Positions 1 to 9,224 of a DNA stretch of 64,000 nt are shown here, one piece after another. Each line of letters starts with the position of its first letter. The stretch's first letter is position 1. The translations under genes and the position numbers were made by a program. Source of the DNA: Desulfococcaceae bacterium (GTDB lineage Bacteria; Desulfobacterota; Desulfobacteria; Desulfobacterales; Desulfosalsimonadaceae); contig JAQYVU010000008.1 in NCBI GenBank assembly GCA_030145385.1, positions 1 to 64,000 on the forward strand, read 5' to 3'. The notes under the pieces were generated by a model. That model made no database searches and was not told the origin of the DNA. It was given only the letters and a program-made list of their open reading frames with translations.

Positions 1-774
1 TTTCATGACGATTCACAGGGACAAAAACCGGGTCGCGGCCCGACTTGAGGATGATTTCTGCAGGTGTCCGGACGTTTGTCATAAATCTGACACTGCCGGC
101 TTTTTTCGTCGAGATACAGGCAATCGCCATTGGCAAATCGAACGTGTGTATGGGGTCAAACCTTTATTATTGATTATAAAGCTAAAGACTATACCCCTCA
201 CACACATCTCTTTACGAAATGAGACTTATATCAAATATTTTTTCTAAAAAAAAGGACTAATTTAAATAACAATATTATTTTGATGGGTTGTGATGGGAAA
301 AGCTAAAAGTAAATTTAAGTTTGAATTGATCTAAAATTATTGATGGAAAAAAGAGTTCAAAATTCAGAAATCAGCTAAAAGGCTATGAACATCGAACCAT
401 GAGTAACAACAGCCGAACGCCGGGGGACTCCCATTGCAGCACAACCGAGAGACGATGGTTTCCATGGAAAAAGGGAGCAAACTGTTTGAGCGGCGGCAAA
501 GCTGAGGTCTTTGAGAGGCAAAAAGGTGAACTATAAATAAAAAAATGTCCGGGCCAAAGATTGAGCGAGTTTTTGATCCCGCCATGGAAGCCTGCGGATC
601 GAAGGAACGTGCTGCAGGGCGGGTTTCTTTTGCTACTTTGCTTTGCCCGCCAAAGAAAAGTAGAGAAAAATACAAGCGAATTATTTCAGAGTTACGCTAA
701 CCGTTCGGCAATGATATCAGAATCGTTCACGGTCTTCCTCAAAATCGATATTTATTGAACATTCTAAAAAGGCT

Positions 775-800
775 GGATTCCCGCCTGCGCGGGAATGACG
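775..800. repeat. Short dispersed GGATTCCCGC palindrome
   Basis: The sequence GGATTCCCGCCTGCGCGGG followed by AATGACG forms a small hairpin. It resembles the GGATTCC/GTCATTCC repeats at about 15281-15379 and 55515-55566, so it probably belongs to a widespread intergenic repeat family. Confidence 0.55.
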
Positions 801-849
801 CGTCAGGTGAATAGCATTAGCGGGATGACTCTGACAAATTTCACAAATT

Positions 850-875
850 GGTGGATTACGCTTCGCTAATCCACC
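850..875. repeat. Perfect 9-bp palindromic repeat
   Basis: GGTGGATTA and TAATCCACC pair perfectly around the 8-base loop CGCTTCGC. This is the form of a common proteobacterial REP-like palindrome. No coding role is seen. Confidence 0.6.
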
Positions 876-958
876 CTACGGACCTTCGGCAACAAACAAC
901 ATGATAAGCCGAAACATATAAGCAGAGTTCGTCAAGACAGAAATCAGGGAAAAAATAT

Positions 959-990
959 GAACATCGAACATCGAACGCCCAACATCGAAC
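959..990. repeat. ATCGAAC short tandem/direct repeats
   Basis: The unit AACATCGAAC is repeated, twice in tandem and once after a CGCCC spacer; another partial copy lies at about 386-396. Such units are simple intergenic repeats and no gene is seen in them. Confidence 0.5.
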
Positions 991-1262
991 TTTGAATAAG
1001 GACTTCTGCCTGTTTTTAAAAATAGAAACTGACTGGGCGGGTTCACTATTTAATGTTCAACGCCTTGCGCGACAAGGCTGGAAGACCAAAGCAATCTTGC
1101 TCAAGGCAGGGGATTACTTCGTCGTTCGTTCCTCACTTCTCGTAATGACACCCGGGGTTCAGAAGATTTCGTTAACAGACCTGAGTCAAGCGGTTTTCAA
1201 GTTTGCTGCAGATACAAGGAAAAAGCTACCCTCGCTGAAGTCTGCTATGCGGGGGCAGCATT

Positions 1263-1416
1263 TGATGGCTTCGCAAAAAGTCCACCTTCTGCATTACACT
1301 TCATTCTTCGTCACTGCGGAGTAAGTCTAACGAACCGCTGGAACATCACGCCGCAGGCGTGACTCATTCCTCAGAATTTGTGCGCCTTGAATGTGAACTT
1401 TTATGCTTTACCATCA
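1263..1416 (-). repeat. Family B palindromic element, 154 bp
   Basis: On the minus strand this reads from a TGATGGTAAAGCATAAAAG-like left end to the right end ACTTTTTGCGAAGCCATCA. Both termini match the inverted TGAYGGC/GCCRTCA ends of the copies at 9225, 14911, 22357 and 33226. It ends about 48 bases from the stop codon of the large activase gene. No transposase is encoded. Confidence 0.7.
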
Positions 1417-1464
1417 AGAGGCGCTTTAGATGCAGTGAAATTGGAAAGCGCCCTCTTCTGCCAA

Positions 1465-4400
1465 TTAAAGACAGATCAAAGTAAACTCCGTTTCTTTCCT
1501 TTCTTCGCTTACTTTACCTTCCTTACTCTCCCCAAACCGTCTCTTATCCAACTTCCTCGGAAATTTGAGATACGGCACCACACTCTCATTCTTCATCCCC
1601 CCGGTCCCATCATAGGTGATGGACACAATCGGGACGGATGTGATTTTTTCAATTTCCTTTTTCATGGCTTCGGTCACCAGAGACGGACAGCAGAAGGCCG
1701 GATTGGTCTGAATAAACAGCGTCAGATCCGGGTGATGCTTGGTCAGGTAATGGATTTTAAGCGTATTTTCCATGGACTCACCAATATTTTCATTGATGAT
1801 ATTATATTGAGATAATATTTTCTCCGGCGGTTCATCATAAACATGCTGCGGTTCTTTTAAGACGCGTTCAAAATATTTATAATATTTTCTTTCAAGAATG
1901 CCCATGGTTTTAACAATCGTCTTCACCTTCATGATGCTTGCGTATAATCCCTCATTAAACCATTTTTTATAATACATGGGCGCAATCATTTTACCCATGT
2001 CGGTATACGGTGTGGTGATGACTTCACCGCCATTTTCTTCGATGTAGGCAATCAGGTTCTGGTTCATGGTGTCGTTGTCCCGGACATACAGATCACCAAA
2101 TATCGCCACTTTCGGCCGTGGTGAACGCTTGTCCACCTCGATCCATTCAAAGCGGGAGACGATTTGAGCGACTGCCTCTTCCTTGCTCCGGTTGCCTAAA
2201 AACGCATCTTCTAAAATGGTAATGCTTTTTTCAATCACCTGGTCGGTCGTTCCTTTTTCGATTTCATAAGGTCTTGTCCGGCACCCCATTTTTGTGAGCA
2301 TACCGCCGAACATATGAGAAAAAAAGGCATTCATGGACGCCCGGATGGAAATATCAATAAACGTCAGTTCACCGATAAAAATGCCTGCCTGATCCATGTT
2401 GTTTCCGTAAGACGTTAACAGCGATTTGATAAAGTTCGGATACAGTTTCAGGTTGCAGAAATTTGCCTTGCTGAGCCACAACAGGGTATTTGCCGGATCC
2501 AGGTTATTTTTTTCAATGGTTTCCACAAATCCCTGGGCAATGGCGTTGACCGGTATACACTGACCGGTATTGAACTTCATGCTTTTTTGAATTGTAGCGC
2601 CTGTTTCTTCGATCAGGTACGCGTTGATGCCTTCGCCTTTGAGTGTGGCAACCAGCAGCCGGCAGGATGTATTATCCCAGTTGGGAAAGACCAGATTTTT
2701 ACCTTTGATATTCCTGGCAGGATTTAAAAACAGGGAAGAATAATCGATTTCTTTTTTCTCTTTTTTAATTCCCTGCTGATTTCTAAGTGAAAAACTGTTG
2801 TTTCGAAACGACCGGATAGCTGCTTCAATTCTGGTTTCATAGCCCACGCTCGAATCATGTTCATCCAGTTCCAGTATCAGATACGGTTTTTCATGTTTAT
2901 CCATCAGCTCTTTAAAATATTTTAAACCAAACGAATCCGGCGTACACTTAAAAGATGTAATAAACACCGGATACACATTCGGGGTTTTGGCTATTTTTTC
3001 TGCGGCTTTTAAAATAGCGGCCGGATAATTCCAGTGAATGTCTGCCAAAAGCGGGGCAATGGTATCGGTTTCTTCTTTACCGTCTTTATTGAGGGGCACC
3101 ATGTCCTGATAAAACGTCTTAATGCCTAAAGAGGAGAAGATTCCGGGGATGCCGCTGTTCATCTCAGGTGATAAAATCGTATACGGTCTGCCCAGAAACA
3201 CCACACTCACATCATTTGAATTTTCAATTTCTTTTGTATAAGCTGTTTTAAATTTTTCTTCACATGACTGCTTAAAATCCCATGCTTTGTCATAGGCGGA
3301 TGAAATATCAAAAAAACTGATATCCGCTTCAATGGATTTGAGCATTTTATACAATTCGATTTTGGTATAAAAATTCGTATACAGATACTTCACAAGGGGC
3401 CTGAGAATTTTTTTCCGGTTATATTTTGCCATGATCGTGGGTACATACTGCGTATAATAGCAATACTGGCGACGGCCGGTTTTGGATTTGTTTTCCAGGT
3501 AATAGGGAAGAAAAATAAAATCGGATTTTCCCATCAAGTATTCAACATGGCCGTACATGGCAGTGGCCGGTGCGCAGAATTCCGTTTCAGAAAGGTTCTT
3601 GCCCCTTTTCACCGCGCCTTTGTAATTGCTGCTGAAAACGGTCTTTACACCGAGAGAATCGAAAAAATATTTCCAGAAGGCAATGTCTTCAAACAAATGA
3701 AGCGCTGCCGGAATTCCGATGGTAAAATCGTTTTTTTCGATTTTTGCTCCGTTTTGCGCTTTGGCAAAAGCCTGGCCGTTAGGCGAAACCGGAGAAAATT
3801 CAATTTTCTTTCTTTCTTTGAGCAGATCAAATCCGGAAATTTTATTGTTCACATATTGTTGGGTATCATAATCGCGTCCGCACAAAAAACCGTAAGCGAC
3901 TTTTTCCCCATTGATTTGGGCAACGGAAATTTTACAGCTGTTGTTGCAGATGTCACACACTTCAGAGATAACGGGAATTTCCTTTTTGTAGATATCAATG
4001 CCCCTGAAAATGGTATTGTTCACATTTTCATCTTTCAGGGTTAATGCGGTTCCCAAAGCGCCGGTTAAATGGCAAAACTTTGACACCAGAATCGGTTTTT
4101 TCAGGCGCTGCTCAAACGCTGCCACCAGGGCCCTGTTTTTGGCGGTGGCCCCTTGAAAAAAAACAACGTCGCCGATATTGCTCTGGGTGGCGACTTTTAA
4201 CAGATAATTTTCCCGTACCGAATGCAGAACAGATGCCAGGACTTCATTGACCGCATATCCTTCGGTGAGGTAATGGTTGAGATCTCTTTCCATAAAAACC
4301 GTACACCGGTCACTGGACATGGGAGCCTTAACGTTTTCAGTCCGGGCGGAATAGTCTGAAATCGCACACCCCAGTTTTGAGGCCTGTTCTTCAATGAAAC

Positions 4401-5802
4401 TGCCGGTGCCGGCCGCACACACGTTGTTCATTGTTGATGAAGTAACCATGCCGTTTTTTAATGTGGTGAACTTGGCATCCTGGCCGCCGATTTCAATAAT
4501 GGTATCCACCGCACTGTTTATCTCACAGGCAGCCCGGGCGTGAGCGGTAATTTCATCAACAATGATATCCGCCCCGATGATTTTACCAATAAATTTTCTG
4601 CCCGAACCGGTTGTGCCGCAACCGTTCACAATTAAATCAATATGGTTTTTCAAAACCAGATCATGCATGGATTCGAGTATCAGGCACATGGCGGTAAGCG
4701 GCGCGCCGGCCGTCCGTGTATAAAATCCTGCCAGCACCGCATTTTCTTCGCCCAAGAGCACCGCCTTGGTGCTGGTGGACCCGATATCCACCCCGATCCG
4801 GACGTTTAATTTCTTTTTGTCTGCCAGGTCTTCATACACATCGACTTCCACAAAATTTTTATTATCCGCTTGTTGTGAATAATAATTGTATTTTTGAAGA
4901 CTGTTAAAATCCGGATATTCTGAACGGGTCAGCTCAAGACGAGGATAAAACAGCTTTTTACCGGTCTTTTTTTCCAGGAAAATATCAGCGGTTATCGCAG
5001 ATTTCCCGCCTGATTCGCCCCCCAGTTCATCAGCCAGTTCATCCATGAGGCAAAACGCAGCCCCAACCGCCCCATACAAATGGGACAGTTCATCAACCAC
5101 AATGTCGGCGCCGGTCATGGATGCCAGATGTTCTTTGACTGCGTTGTTTTTTGACACACCGCCGCAGAAAATTATTTTATCCCGGGTTGTGGTTTCATTA
5201 AACAGTGTATCAACAATATTTTTAGCAAGCCCGGCACACAGCCCTTCACTGATTTCACCTAAAGAATAGCCTTCCTGCTGGGCATGTATCAGGTCTGTTT
5301 TTGCAAACACCGCACATCGTGACGCTATTTTGGGAAAACCTTTTTTATTGCTGTGGGCGATGCTCGAAAGAGACGCGATGTTTTCAAGATTCAGCCGGCC
5401 GGCCTGCTGGTCCAGAAAACTGCCGGTGCCGGCAGCACACGAGGTATTTGATTTAAAATTCTGATACCTGCCTTTTTCATCAAATGACAAGAGCCCGAAT
5501 TTTTCTCCGCCCACAGACAGTATCGCTTTAAAATCCCCATGGAGTTGTTTGGCCGCACAAATAATGGCCACCTGGTTATTAAATTTGGCGTCATATTTTA
5601 TAATATCCGGCGTTGATGAGGTAACGGCAATATGAGAAATTCTGCTAAAATCGTAACTATTTAACTGTTCTTTTAAAATTGCTGCAACATCGCCTTTATG
5701 AAAAACATAGGAATAGTTGACGATATTTTTATGAAAATCCGCTTCTGCTATACAAACCGCCACAGAACCGATATCAATTCCCAGCACATTTAAATTAACC
5801 AA
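1465..5802 (-). CDS. Giant double-ASKHA CoA-dehydratase-type activase
   Basis: A 1445-residue protein of the BadF/HgdC acyl-CoA dehydratase activator group. It carries two ASKHA ATPase domains, starting at GIDIGS (about residue 8) and GVDIGST (about 337). Each has the CAAGTGSF motif (about 120 and 460) and a later Cys (SRCAVF, DRCTVF); in HgdC the equivalent cysteines bind the 4Fe-4S cluster at the dimer interface. From about residue 690 follows a DUF2229-like region, and from about 865 a region resembling the HgdB-type dehydratase subunit. In the family, ATP hydrolysis drives injection of a low-potential electron into a partner enzyme. Here activator and partner-like domains sit in one chain, which also makes both ASKHA partners of the usual dimer. 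The true substrate is unknown. It stands alone, with no dehydratase genes beside it. Confidence 0.85.
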   Translation of the reverse strand: MVNLNVLGIDIGSVAVCIAEADFHKNIVNYSYVFHKGDVAAILKEQLNSYDFSRISHIAVTSSTPDIIKYDAKFNNQVAIICAAKQLHGDFKAILSVGGEKFGLLSFDEKGRYQNFKSNTSCAAGTGSFLDQQAGRLNLENIASLSSIAHSNKKGFPKIASRCAVFAKTDLIHAQQEGYSLGEISEGLCAGLAKNIVDTLFNETTTRDKIIFCGGVSKNNAVKEHLASMTGADIVVDELSHLYGAVGAAFCLMDELADELGGESGGKSAITADIFLEKKTGKKLFYPRLELTRSEYPDFNSLQKYNYYSQQADNKNFVEVDVYEDLADKKKLNVRIGVDIGSTSTKAVLLGEENAVLAGFYTRTAGAPLTAMCLILESMHDLVLKNHIDLIVNGCGTTGSGRKFIGKIIGADIIVDEITAHARAACEINSAVDTIIEIGGQDAKFTTLKNGMVTSSTMNNVCAAGTGSFIEEQASKLGCAISDYSARTENVKAPMSSDRCTVFMERDLNHYLTEGYAVNEVLASVLHSVRENYLLKVATQSNIGDVVFFQGATAKNRALVAAFEQRLKKPILVSKFCHLTGALGTALTLKDENVNNTIFRGIDIYKKEIPVISEVCDICNNSCKISVAQINGEKVAYGFLCGRDYDTQQYVNNKISGFDLLKERKKIEFSPVSPNGQAFAKAQNGAKIEKNDFTIGIPAALHLFEDIAFWKYFFDSLGVKTVFSSNYKGAVKRGKNLSETEFCAPATAMYGHVEYLMGKSDFIFLPYYLENKSKTGRRQYCYYTQYVPTIMAKYNRKKILRPLVKYLYTNFYTKIELYKMLKSIEADISFFDISSAYDKAWDFKQSCEEKFKTAYTKEIENSNDVSVVFLGRPYTILSPEMNSGIPGIFSSLGIKTFYQDMVPLNKDGKEETDTIAPLLADIHWNYPAAILKAAEKIAKTPNVYPVFITSFKCTPDSFGLKYFKELMDKHEKPYLILELDEHDSSVGYETRIEAAIRSFRNNSFSLRNQQGIKKEKKEIDYSSLFLNPARNIKGKNLVFPNWDNTSCRLLVATLKGEGINAYLIEETGATIQKSMKFNTGQCIPVNAIAQGFVETIEKNNLDPANTLLWLSKANFCNLKLYPNFIKSLLTSYGNNMDQAGIFIGELTFIDISIRASMNAFFSHMFGGMLTKMGCRTRPYEIEKGTTDQVIEKSITILEDAFLGNRSKEEAVAQIVSRFEWIEVDKRSPRPKVAIFGDLYVRDNDTMNQNLIAYIEENGGEVITTPYTDMGKMIAPMYYKKWFNEGLYASIMKVKTIVKTMGILERKYYKYFERVLKEPQHVYDEPPEKILSQYNIINENIGESMENTLKIHYLTKHHPDLTLFIQTNPAFCCPSLVTEAMKKEIEKITSVPIVSITYDGTGGMKNESVVPYLKFPRKLDKRRFGESKEGKVSEERKETEFTLICL

Positions 5803-6076
5803 TTTTTACACCCTTGATTTTTATATATTTTCCCCAAAATTAATTGAATCATTGTAAAAAGATGGGTTGAACCTTAAATTATATTAACAATGAATTAAAT
5901 TATAATCTCACAATTCAGGGGTAAAACCTATATCAAAAAAAAATTCCAATTGGTAGAAATATTTAAATACTATTATTTCATTGTTTTATGCAGAAAAAGC
6001 TAAAAATAAATTGATGATTTTTTCATGAGAAGTGTGAGTTAACAATCTTTTAAACAAACAGCACGGAGGTGAAGAA

Positions 6077-6718
6077 ATGAATCTGCAAAATAAACTGGAT
6101 GAAATGAAAAAAGAGTTTGAAGCAGGTGCCCCGCCTGAGGCATTGACTGTCATGCACCGCGCAACAGACGACCTGCAGCGATCAGGAATTATGGACCGCG
6201 TGTTAAGCGAGGGAGAAAAAGCGCCGGAATTTTTACTCCCGGATCAAAACGGGAACCCGGTCAGTTCATCTGAATTGCTTGCTAAAGGCCCCTTGGTTGT
6301 CAGTTTTTACCGGGGCGTATGGTGACCTTACTGTAATATAGAGCTGGAAGCTCTGCAGGAAAAGGCTGCCGATATTGAAGCCATTGGCGCGTCAATCCTC
6401 CTTATATCACCCCAGCTTGCGAAATATTCAATGGAAGCGGCAAATACGCACCACCTGACAATGAGCGTGCTCAGTGATGCCGGGAACACGATGGCCTCAC
6501 GGTTCGGGCTGGTATTCCGCCTGCCTGAAGATTTGCGCGTTATATATAAAAATTTCGGGATCGACCTTGAAAAATACAATGGTGATGATACATGGACATT
6601 GCCGATGCCTGGCAGATTTATCCTGGATCAGCAGGGAATTATATTACGAAAAAACGTGAACCCGGATTATACCATAAGGCCGGAACCGGAAGATATTATA
6701 AATACATTAAAAGGCTGA
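6077..6718 (+). CDS. Selenocysteine-containing peroxiredoxin-like protein (AhpC/TSA fold)
   Basis: A 213-residue thioredoxin-fold peroxiredoxin-like protein read through an in-frame UGA at 6323-6325 (codon 83). The frame is open on both sides and the two halves join into one AhpC/TSA domain. The motif is FYRGVW-U-PYCN, exactly where relatives have WCPYC, so Sec replaces the peroxidatic Cys and Cys86 can act as resolving residue (UxxC). A hairpin just after the UGA fits a bacterial SECIS. The start at 6077 follows GGAGGTG by six bases. The expected role is thiol-dependent reduction of peroxides in the cytoplasm. It stands alone between the activase and a small lysine-rich protein. A plain nonsense mutation is the alternative, but the conservation downstream argues against it. 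selA, selB, selC and selD lie outside the window. Confidence 0.85.
6340..6354 (+). promoter_or_regulatory. Candidate bacterial SECIS hairpin
   Basis: AGAGCT and AGCTCT pair perfectly around GGA; read as a five-base-pair stem the loop is UGGAA, with the two G residues typical of SelB-recognised bacterial SECIS loops. The loop begins about 19 bases after the UGA codon, within the usual spacing. It lies inside the coding sequence, as bacterial SECIS elements do. Confidence 0.7.
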
Positions 6719-6970
6719 ACACAAGACGGAATCATCCGGGCGGCAGAAGAAACAATCGAAATTTGAAGCAAAAACTGGTTCAACCATTTAATTTAAATTT
6801 GTATATGGCATATCGGCACCCCAAAAAGGGACCCGAATGTTTTTTATTTTATTGATAATCTTAAAATTATCGGTTTCAAAAGCCGACGTTGTTAAGTCGC
6901 TTCGATCATTGGCTAAACATTCAGGTGCAATCAATTCAGACAGAGTCATACCGGATGCAGGAAAGTTGCT

Positions 6971-7198
6971 TTACTCCGGGATGTCGGGAGTGTCTTCTGA
7001 TGCTTTCTCCTCTGTTGACTCAGCCGCTGCAGTTTCCGCAGAATCATCCGCCGGATCTTCCGGTGAAGCATTCTCTTTTTCAGCTTCAGCAATTGCCGCC
7101 AGCTTGTCATCCAGCTTACGCTGTCTTTTTTCCTCTTTCTTTTTTTTCTTGGCCAGTTCTTTCTGGCGTTTTGCAAACGAATAATTCGGTTTTCCCAT
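6971..7198 (-). CDS. Small lysine-rich hypothetical protein
   Basis: A 75-residue protein with a strongly basic N-terminal half (KRQKELAKKKKKEEKRQRK) and an acidic, Ala/Ser/Glu-rich tail. The pattern suggests an extended or helical charged protein. Its start MGKPNYSFAKRQKE resembles a small conserved hypothetical protein of proteobacteria that I recall without a known function. It has GGAAAC upstream of the start and no obvious operon partner. The frame is preferred over the competing frames because codon use and the clean charge pattern look protein-like. Function is unknown; nucleic-acid binding through the basic part is possible but only a guess. Confidence 0.6.
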   Translation of the reverse strand: MGKPNYSFAKRQKELAKKKKKEEKRQRKLDDKLAAIAEAEKENASPEDPADDSAETAAAESTEEKASEDTPDIPE

Positions 7199-7301
7199 AA
7201 TGTTTCCTTTCCAGCAGGTTGCCGATATAAAAAATTACTGATAACAAATTAAAAAATTTTCACCGGCATAATTACAATTTTTGATAAAAAAATCATTAAA
7301 A

Positions 7302-7334
7302 AAAGGCATCCCCCGTTAGACGGAAGATGCCTTT
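7302..7334 (-). terminator. Terminator of the first cold-shock gene
   Basis: On the minus strand AGGCATCTTCCG pairs with CGGGGGATGCCT (one G-T pair) around a short loop and is followed by a run of T. It lies 20 bases after the csp stop codon. Confidence 0.85.
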
Positions 7335-7353
7335 AATTGTTTTAAAAAGCAGT

Positions 7354-7554
7354 TTAGACGACGTTTACATTAACTGCAGACGGTCCTTTCGGTCCCTGCT
7401 CAACTTCTAAAGTAACGCTCGCGCCTTCAGCGAGGGATTTAAATCCGCTCGACTGTATGGCACTGAAATGAACAAATACATCCGAACCATTTTCCAGCTC
7501 AATAAACCCGAACCCTTTACTGTCATTAAACCACTTAACTGTTCCGTTTTCCAT
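7354..7554 (-). CDS. csp: Cold-shock protein, CspA family
   Basis: A 66-residue single cold-shock domain. RNP1 is seen as KGFGFIE (residues 13-19) and RNP2 as VFVHF (26-30). The start GTVKWFN and the ending VNVNVV are typical of the CspA family, which binds single-stranded RNA or DNA and melts RNA structure. The gene is monocistronic: it has its own strong terminator and a leader in which the Shine-Dalgarno is paired (see the leader entry). A second csp at 59162-59362 is clearly paralogous. Whether expression is cold-induced cannot be told from sequence alone. Confidence 0.97.
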   Translation of the reverse strand: MENGTVKWFNDSKGFGFIELENGSDVFVHFSAIQSSGFKSLAEGASVTLEVEQGPKGPSAVNVNVV

Positions 7555-7593
7555 AATATCATCCTCCTTTCAAAAAATTTCAACGTTCCAAAC
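7555..7593 (-). promoter_or_regulatory. csp leader with sequestered Shine-Dalgarno
   Basis: On the minus strand TATCATCCTTC (upstream end of the leader, near 7600-7610) can pair with GGAGGATGATA just before the ATG, an 11-pair stem with one G-T that hides the GGAGG. The loop contains AGTTTGGAAC and an A/T-rich stretch that recur in the leader of the second csp gene. The paired upstream arm extends a little beyond this span to about 7605. Confidence 0.6.
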
Positions 7594-7610
7594 TGAAGGA
7601 TGATAAGCTT

Positions 7611-8296
7611 TTAAAAAAGACAAATAATTCCAACAGAAATAAACACGCCCGCCGATTGACAGCAGGCCTTAATTGATTCTGAAAAATAAGCACCATTATG
7701 CGTAATAGCAAGCTAAATTTTTATATTTTTTAAATATCAGCACGTCAGACCATCCACATTTTTTTGTCAAACCGCTTCGACAGGGGCTTTAAGGGCAATG
7801 GTTCGGTGATGGAGGTAACGATGACCATACGCGGAATCTTTCTGACAAATATAGATGATTTTCCAATTAAGAAACAAAAATTCGATTAAAATTTCTTGTG
7901 AAACTTTTTTGTGAAAACCGTGTTTAAGATAATATGTACTTCAATTATGCTTGTTGGCAGCGCTGAAATCTGACGCCAGACAAAAGTTGAATGACTGTCT
8001 GATGTATTCCTGAGATTCAAAAGTTTTGATAGTGGCGGGTCAAGGATGAAATAATGACGTAAGCAAAATAAAACAGAATCAGAACAGTTTTTCTCACATT
8101 GAATAATGCATTAAAAAACCCCTCTTTTTGATATCCCGCAGCTTTTCCAGTGCTCACAGGTTACTCCCAATCAATTTCAAGTACATTTCCTGCAAATAAT
8201 CACGCGCACCGAGGCAAGCAAAAAAATCAGGCAACAATCTTTCACCTTAATTCAGGGTGTGATGAAAAACGTAAACCCCAAAAAAGGAGAACGAAC
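7611..8296. other. Non-coding interval between csp and a secreted protein gene
   Basis: About 690 A/T-rich bases. A frame open from 8150 runs into the downstream gene, but that upstream part lacks a good ribosome binding site and is not protein-like. It probably holds promoters for both divergent genes. I see no tRNA, repeat of the named families or clear operator in it. Confidence 0.5.
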
Positions 8297-8635
8297 ATGA
8301 AAAGAGTTTTTCAATTAATTGCTGTTGTGATGACATTTGGTTTGATGGCGGCGTATGCCCACCACCCGACTATCGACATCAATGATGGAGAGATTTATGA
8401 GAGGATTGATGAAATGATTTCCGACACACCGCATGCGGATATGACCTTTGACGATATGGGCGGCGAAGACGGCATGACGGAGATAGTTATTGATACACGC
8501 AGCGTTAGAGAAGTGGAATCCCTGGTCGATGACGGCTTACTGACCGAAGCGTCCTTGCTTGACGGTGAAGTAACAGTCGAAATTGTCTTTGAAGAAAATG
8601 GAGGTGTTCAAACCACGATAACTCAGGAGGAATAA
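8297..8635 (+). CDS. Small acidic exported protein of unknown function
   Basis: A 112-residue protein. The start at 8297 is chosen because AAGGAGA lies six bases upstream and because it opens a clear signal peptide: basic MKR, a hydrophobic core and an AYA cleavage site before HHPTID. The mature part is rich in Asp and Glu and has an N-terminal His pair, which might bind metal. The open frame can be extended upstream to 8150, but that part is not convincing. No family is recognised. It is followed by a strong terminator, so it is probably monocistronic and acts in the periplasm. Confidence 0.75.
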   Translation: MKRVFQLIAVVMTFGLMAAYAHHPTIDINDGEIYERIDEMISDTPHADMTFDDMGGEDGMTEIVIDTRSVREVESLVDDGLLTEASLLDGEVTVEIVFEENGGVQTTITQEE

Positions 8636-8773
8636 CCGCATAATGTGAAGGAAAGTGAGCAGTATTCAGTGGTCAGTGGGAAATCGACAATGAGCAGGAA
8701 GCGAATAAATCGGATGTTGTTTTGTGTCTTTATATTTTTATGGTCAGGCCGGGCCTAAATTCGAAACAAAAAA

Positions 8774-8804
8774 ACCGGGATGGTTTTTTCAAAATCATCC
8801 CGGT
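8774..8804. terminator. Bidirectional terminator
   Basis: ACCGGGATG pairs with CATCCCGGT, extended by TTTT/AAAA inside, with T runs on the plus strand and A runs before the stem. It serves the plus-strand exported protein and the convergent desulforedoxin-like gene. Confidence 0.9.
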
Positions 8805-8837
8805 TTTTTTGTAAAACTGTAAATATGATAAATTCGG

Positions 8838-9167
8838 TTAATCAAGCACTTCCATCAGCTTTCCGCAACAGGGCGGAATCCGGTCGCCGGTTTTCAGTTC
8901 AACAAACTTGTTGCAGGTCTGGCAGTAGCAGCGGCAGTCGTCTTCCACGTAAGCTTCAGGATAACCGTCGCCTTCTTTGGCGTCCATGCCTTCAATGGCA
9001 AACCGGGCAAAATCATTCTTTCCCGGGATGTATTCGCCGACCGGCACCATTTTTTTGTTAAAACGGGCACAATCCACCAACACTCTCCAGAGGGCTTCGA
9101 TTTTCACTTTTTCATCAGGATTTTCCGGGGTAAATTCAACCAGGTTTTTATCGATATTGATTTTCAT
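8838..9167 (-). CDS. Small protein with C-terminal desulforedoxin-like metal site
   Basis: A 109-residue protein. The N-terminal 75 residues are unrecognised. The C-terminal end, about residues 78-109, reads CRCYCQTCNKFVEL then PPCCGKLMEVLD. This Cys-x2-Cys plus Cys-Cys-Gly arrangement is that of desulforedoxin and of the N-terminal domain of desulfoferrodoxin (compare [10 protein letters not shown] and LVCCGQPM in the Dfx encoded at 19327). An Fe(Cys)4 or zinc site is therefore likely. GGAGAAAA precedes the ATG. Its place next to the oxygen-defence block supports an electron-transfer or redox role, but this is inference. Confidence 0.75.
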   Translation of the reverse strand: MKINIDKNLVEFTPENPDEKVKIEALWRVLVDCARFNKKMVPVGEYIPGKNDFARFAIEGMDAKEGDGYPEAYVEDDCRCYCQTCNKFVELKTGDRIPPCCGKLMEVLD

Positions 9168-9224
9168 AATTTTCTCCTTTTTCAGTTATGTTTATGTTTC
9201 TGCTTTAAGAAAAAACAACTTGTG

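Larger units (their letters stand above)
1..1262. other. Repeat-rich flank without a confident gene
   Basis: I see no open frame here with family resemblance or a good ribosome binding site. The stretch is a patchwork of short repeats and palindromes. At 634-662 an imperfect hairpin pairs TACTTTGCTTTG with CAAAGAAAAGTA. At 775-800 and 850-875 there are two dispersed-repeat palindromes, listed separately, and at 959-990 tandem ATCGAAC-type copies. Predicted frames of 65-110 codons cross these repeats and look accidental. Confidence 0.6.

Noticed and set aside
5-247. 80-codon frame at the left edge
   Set aside because: No family resemblance, no Shine-Dalgarno, and it passes into A/T-rich repeats.
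364-675. 103-codon frame on the minus strand
   Set aside because: Crosses the hairpin repeat at 634-662 and shows no protein-like pattern.
3547-4044. 165-codon plus-strand frame
   Set aside because: Lies antisense inside the activase gene; the activase frame has clear motifs.
8150-8296. Upstream extension of the exported protein
   Set aside because: The signal peptide starts at 8297 with a good Shine-Dalgarno; the extra residues are not protein-like.
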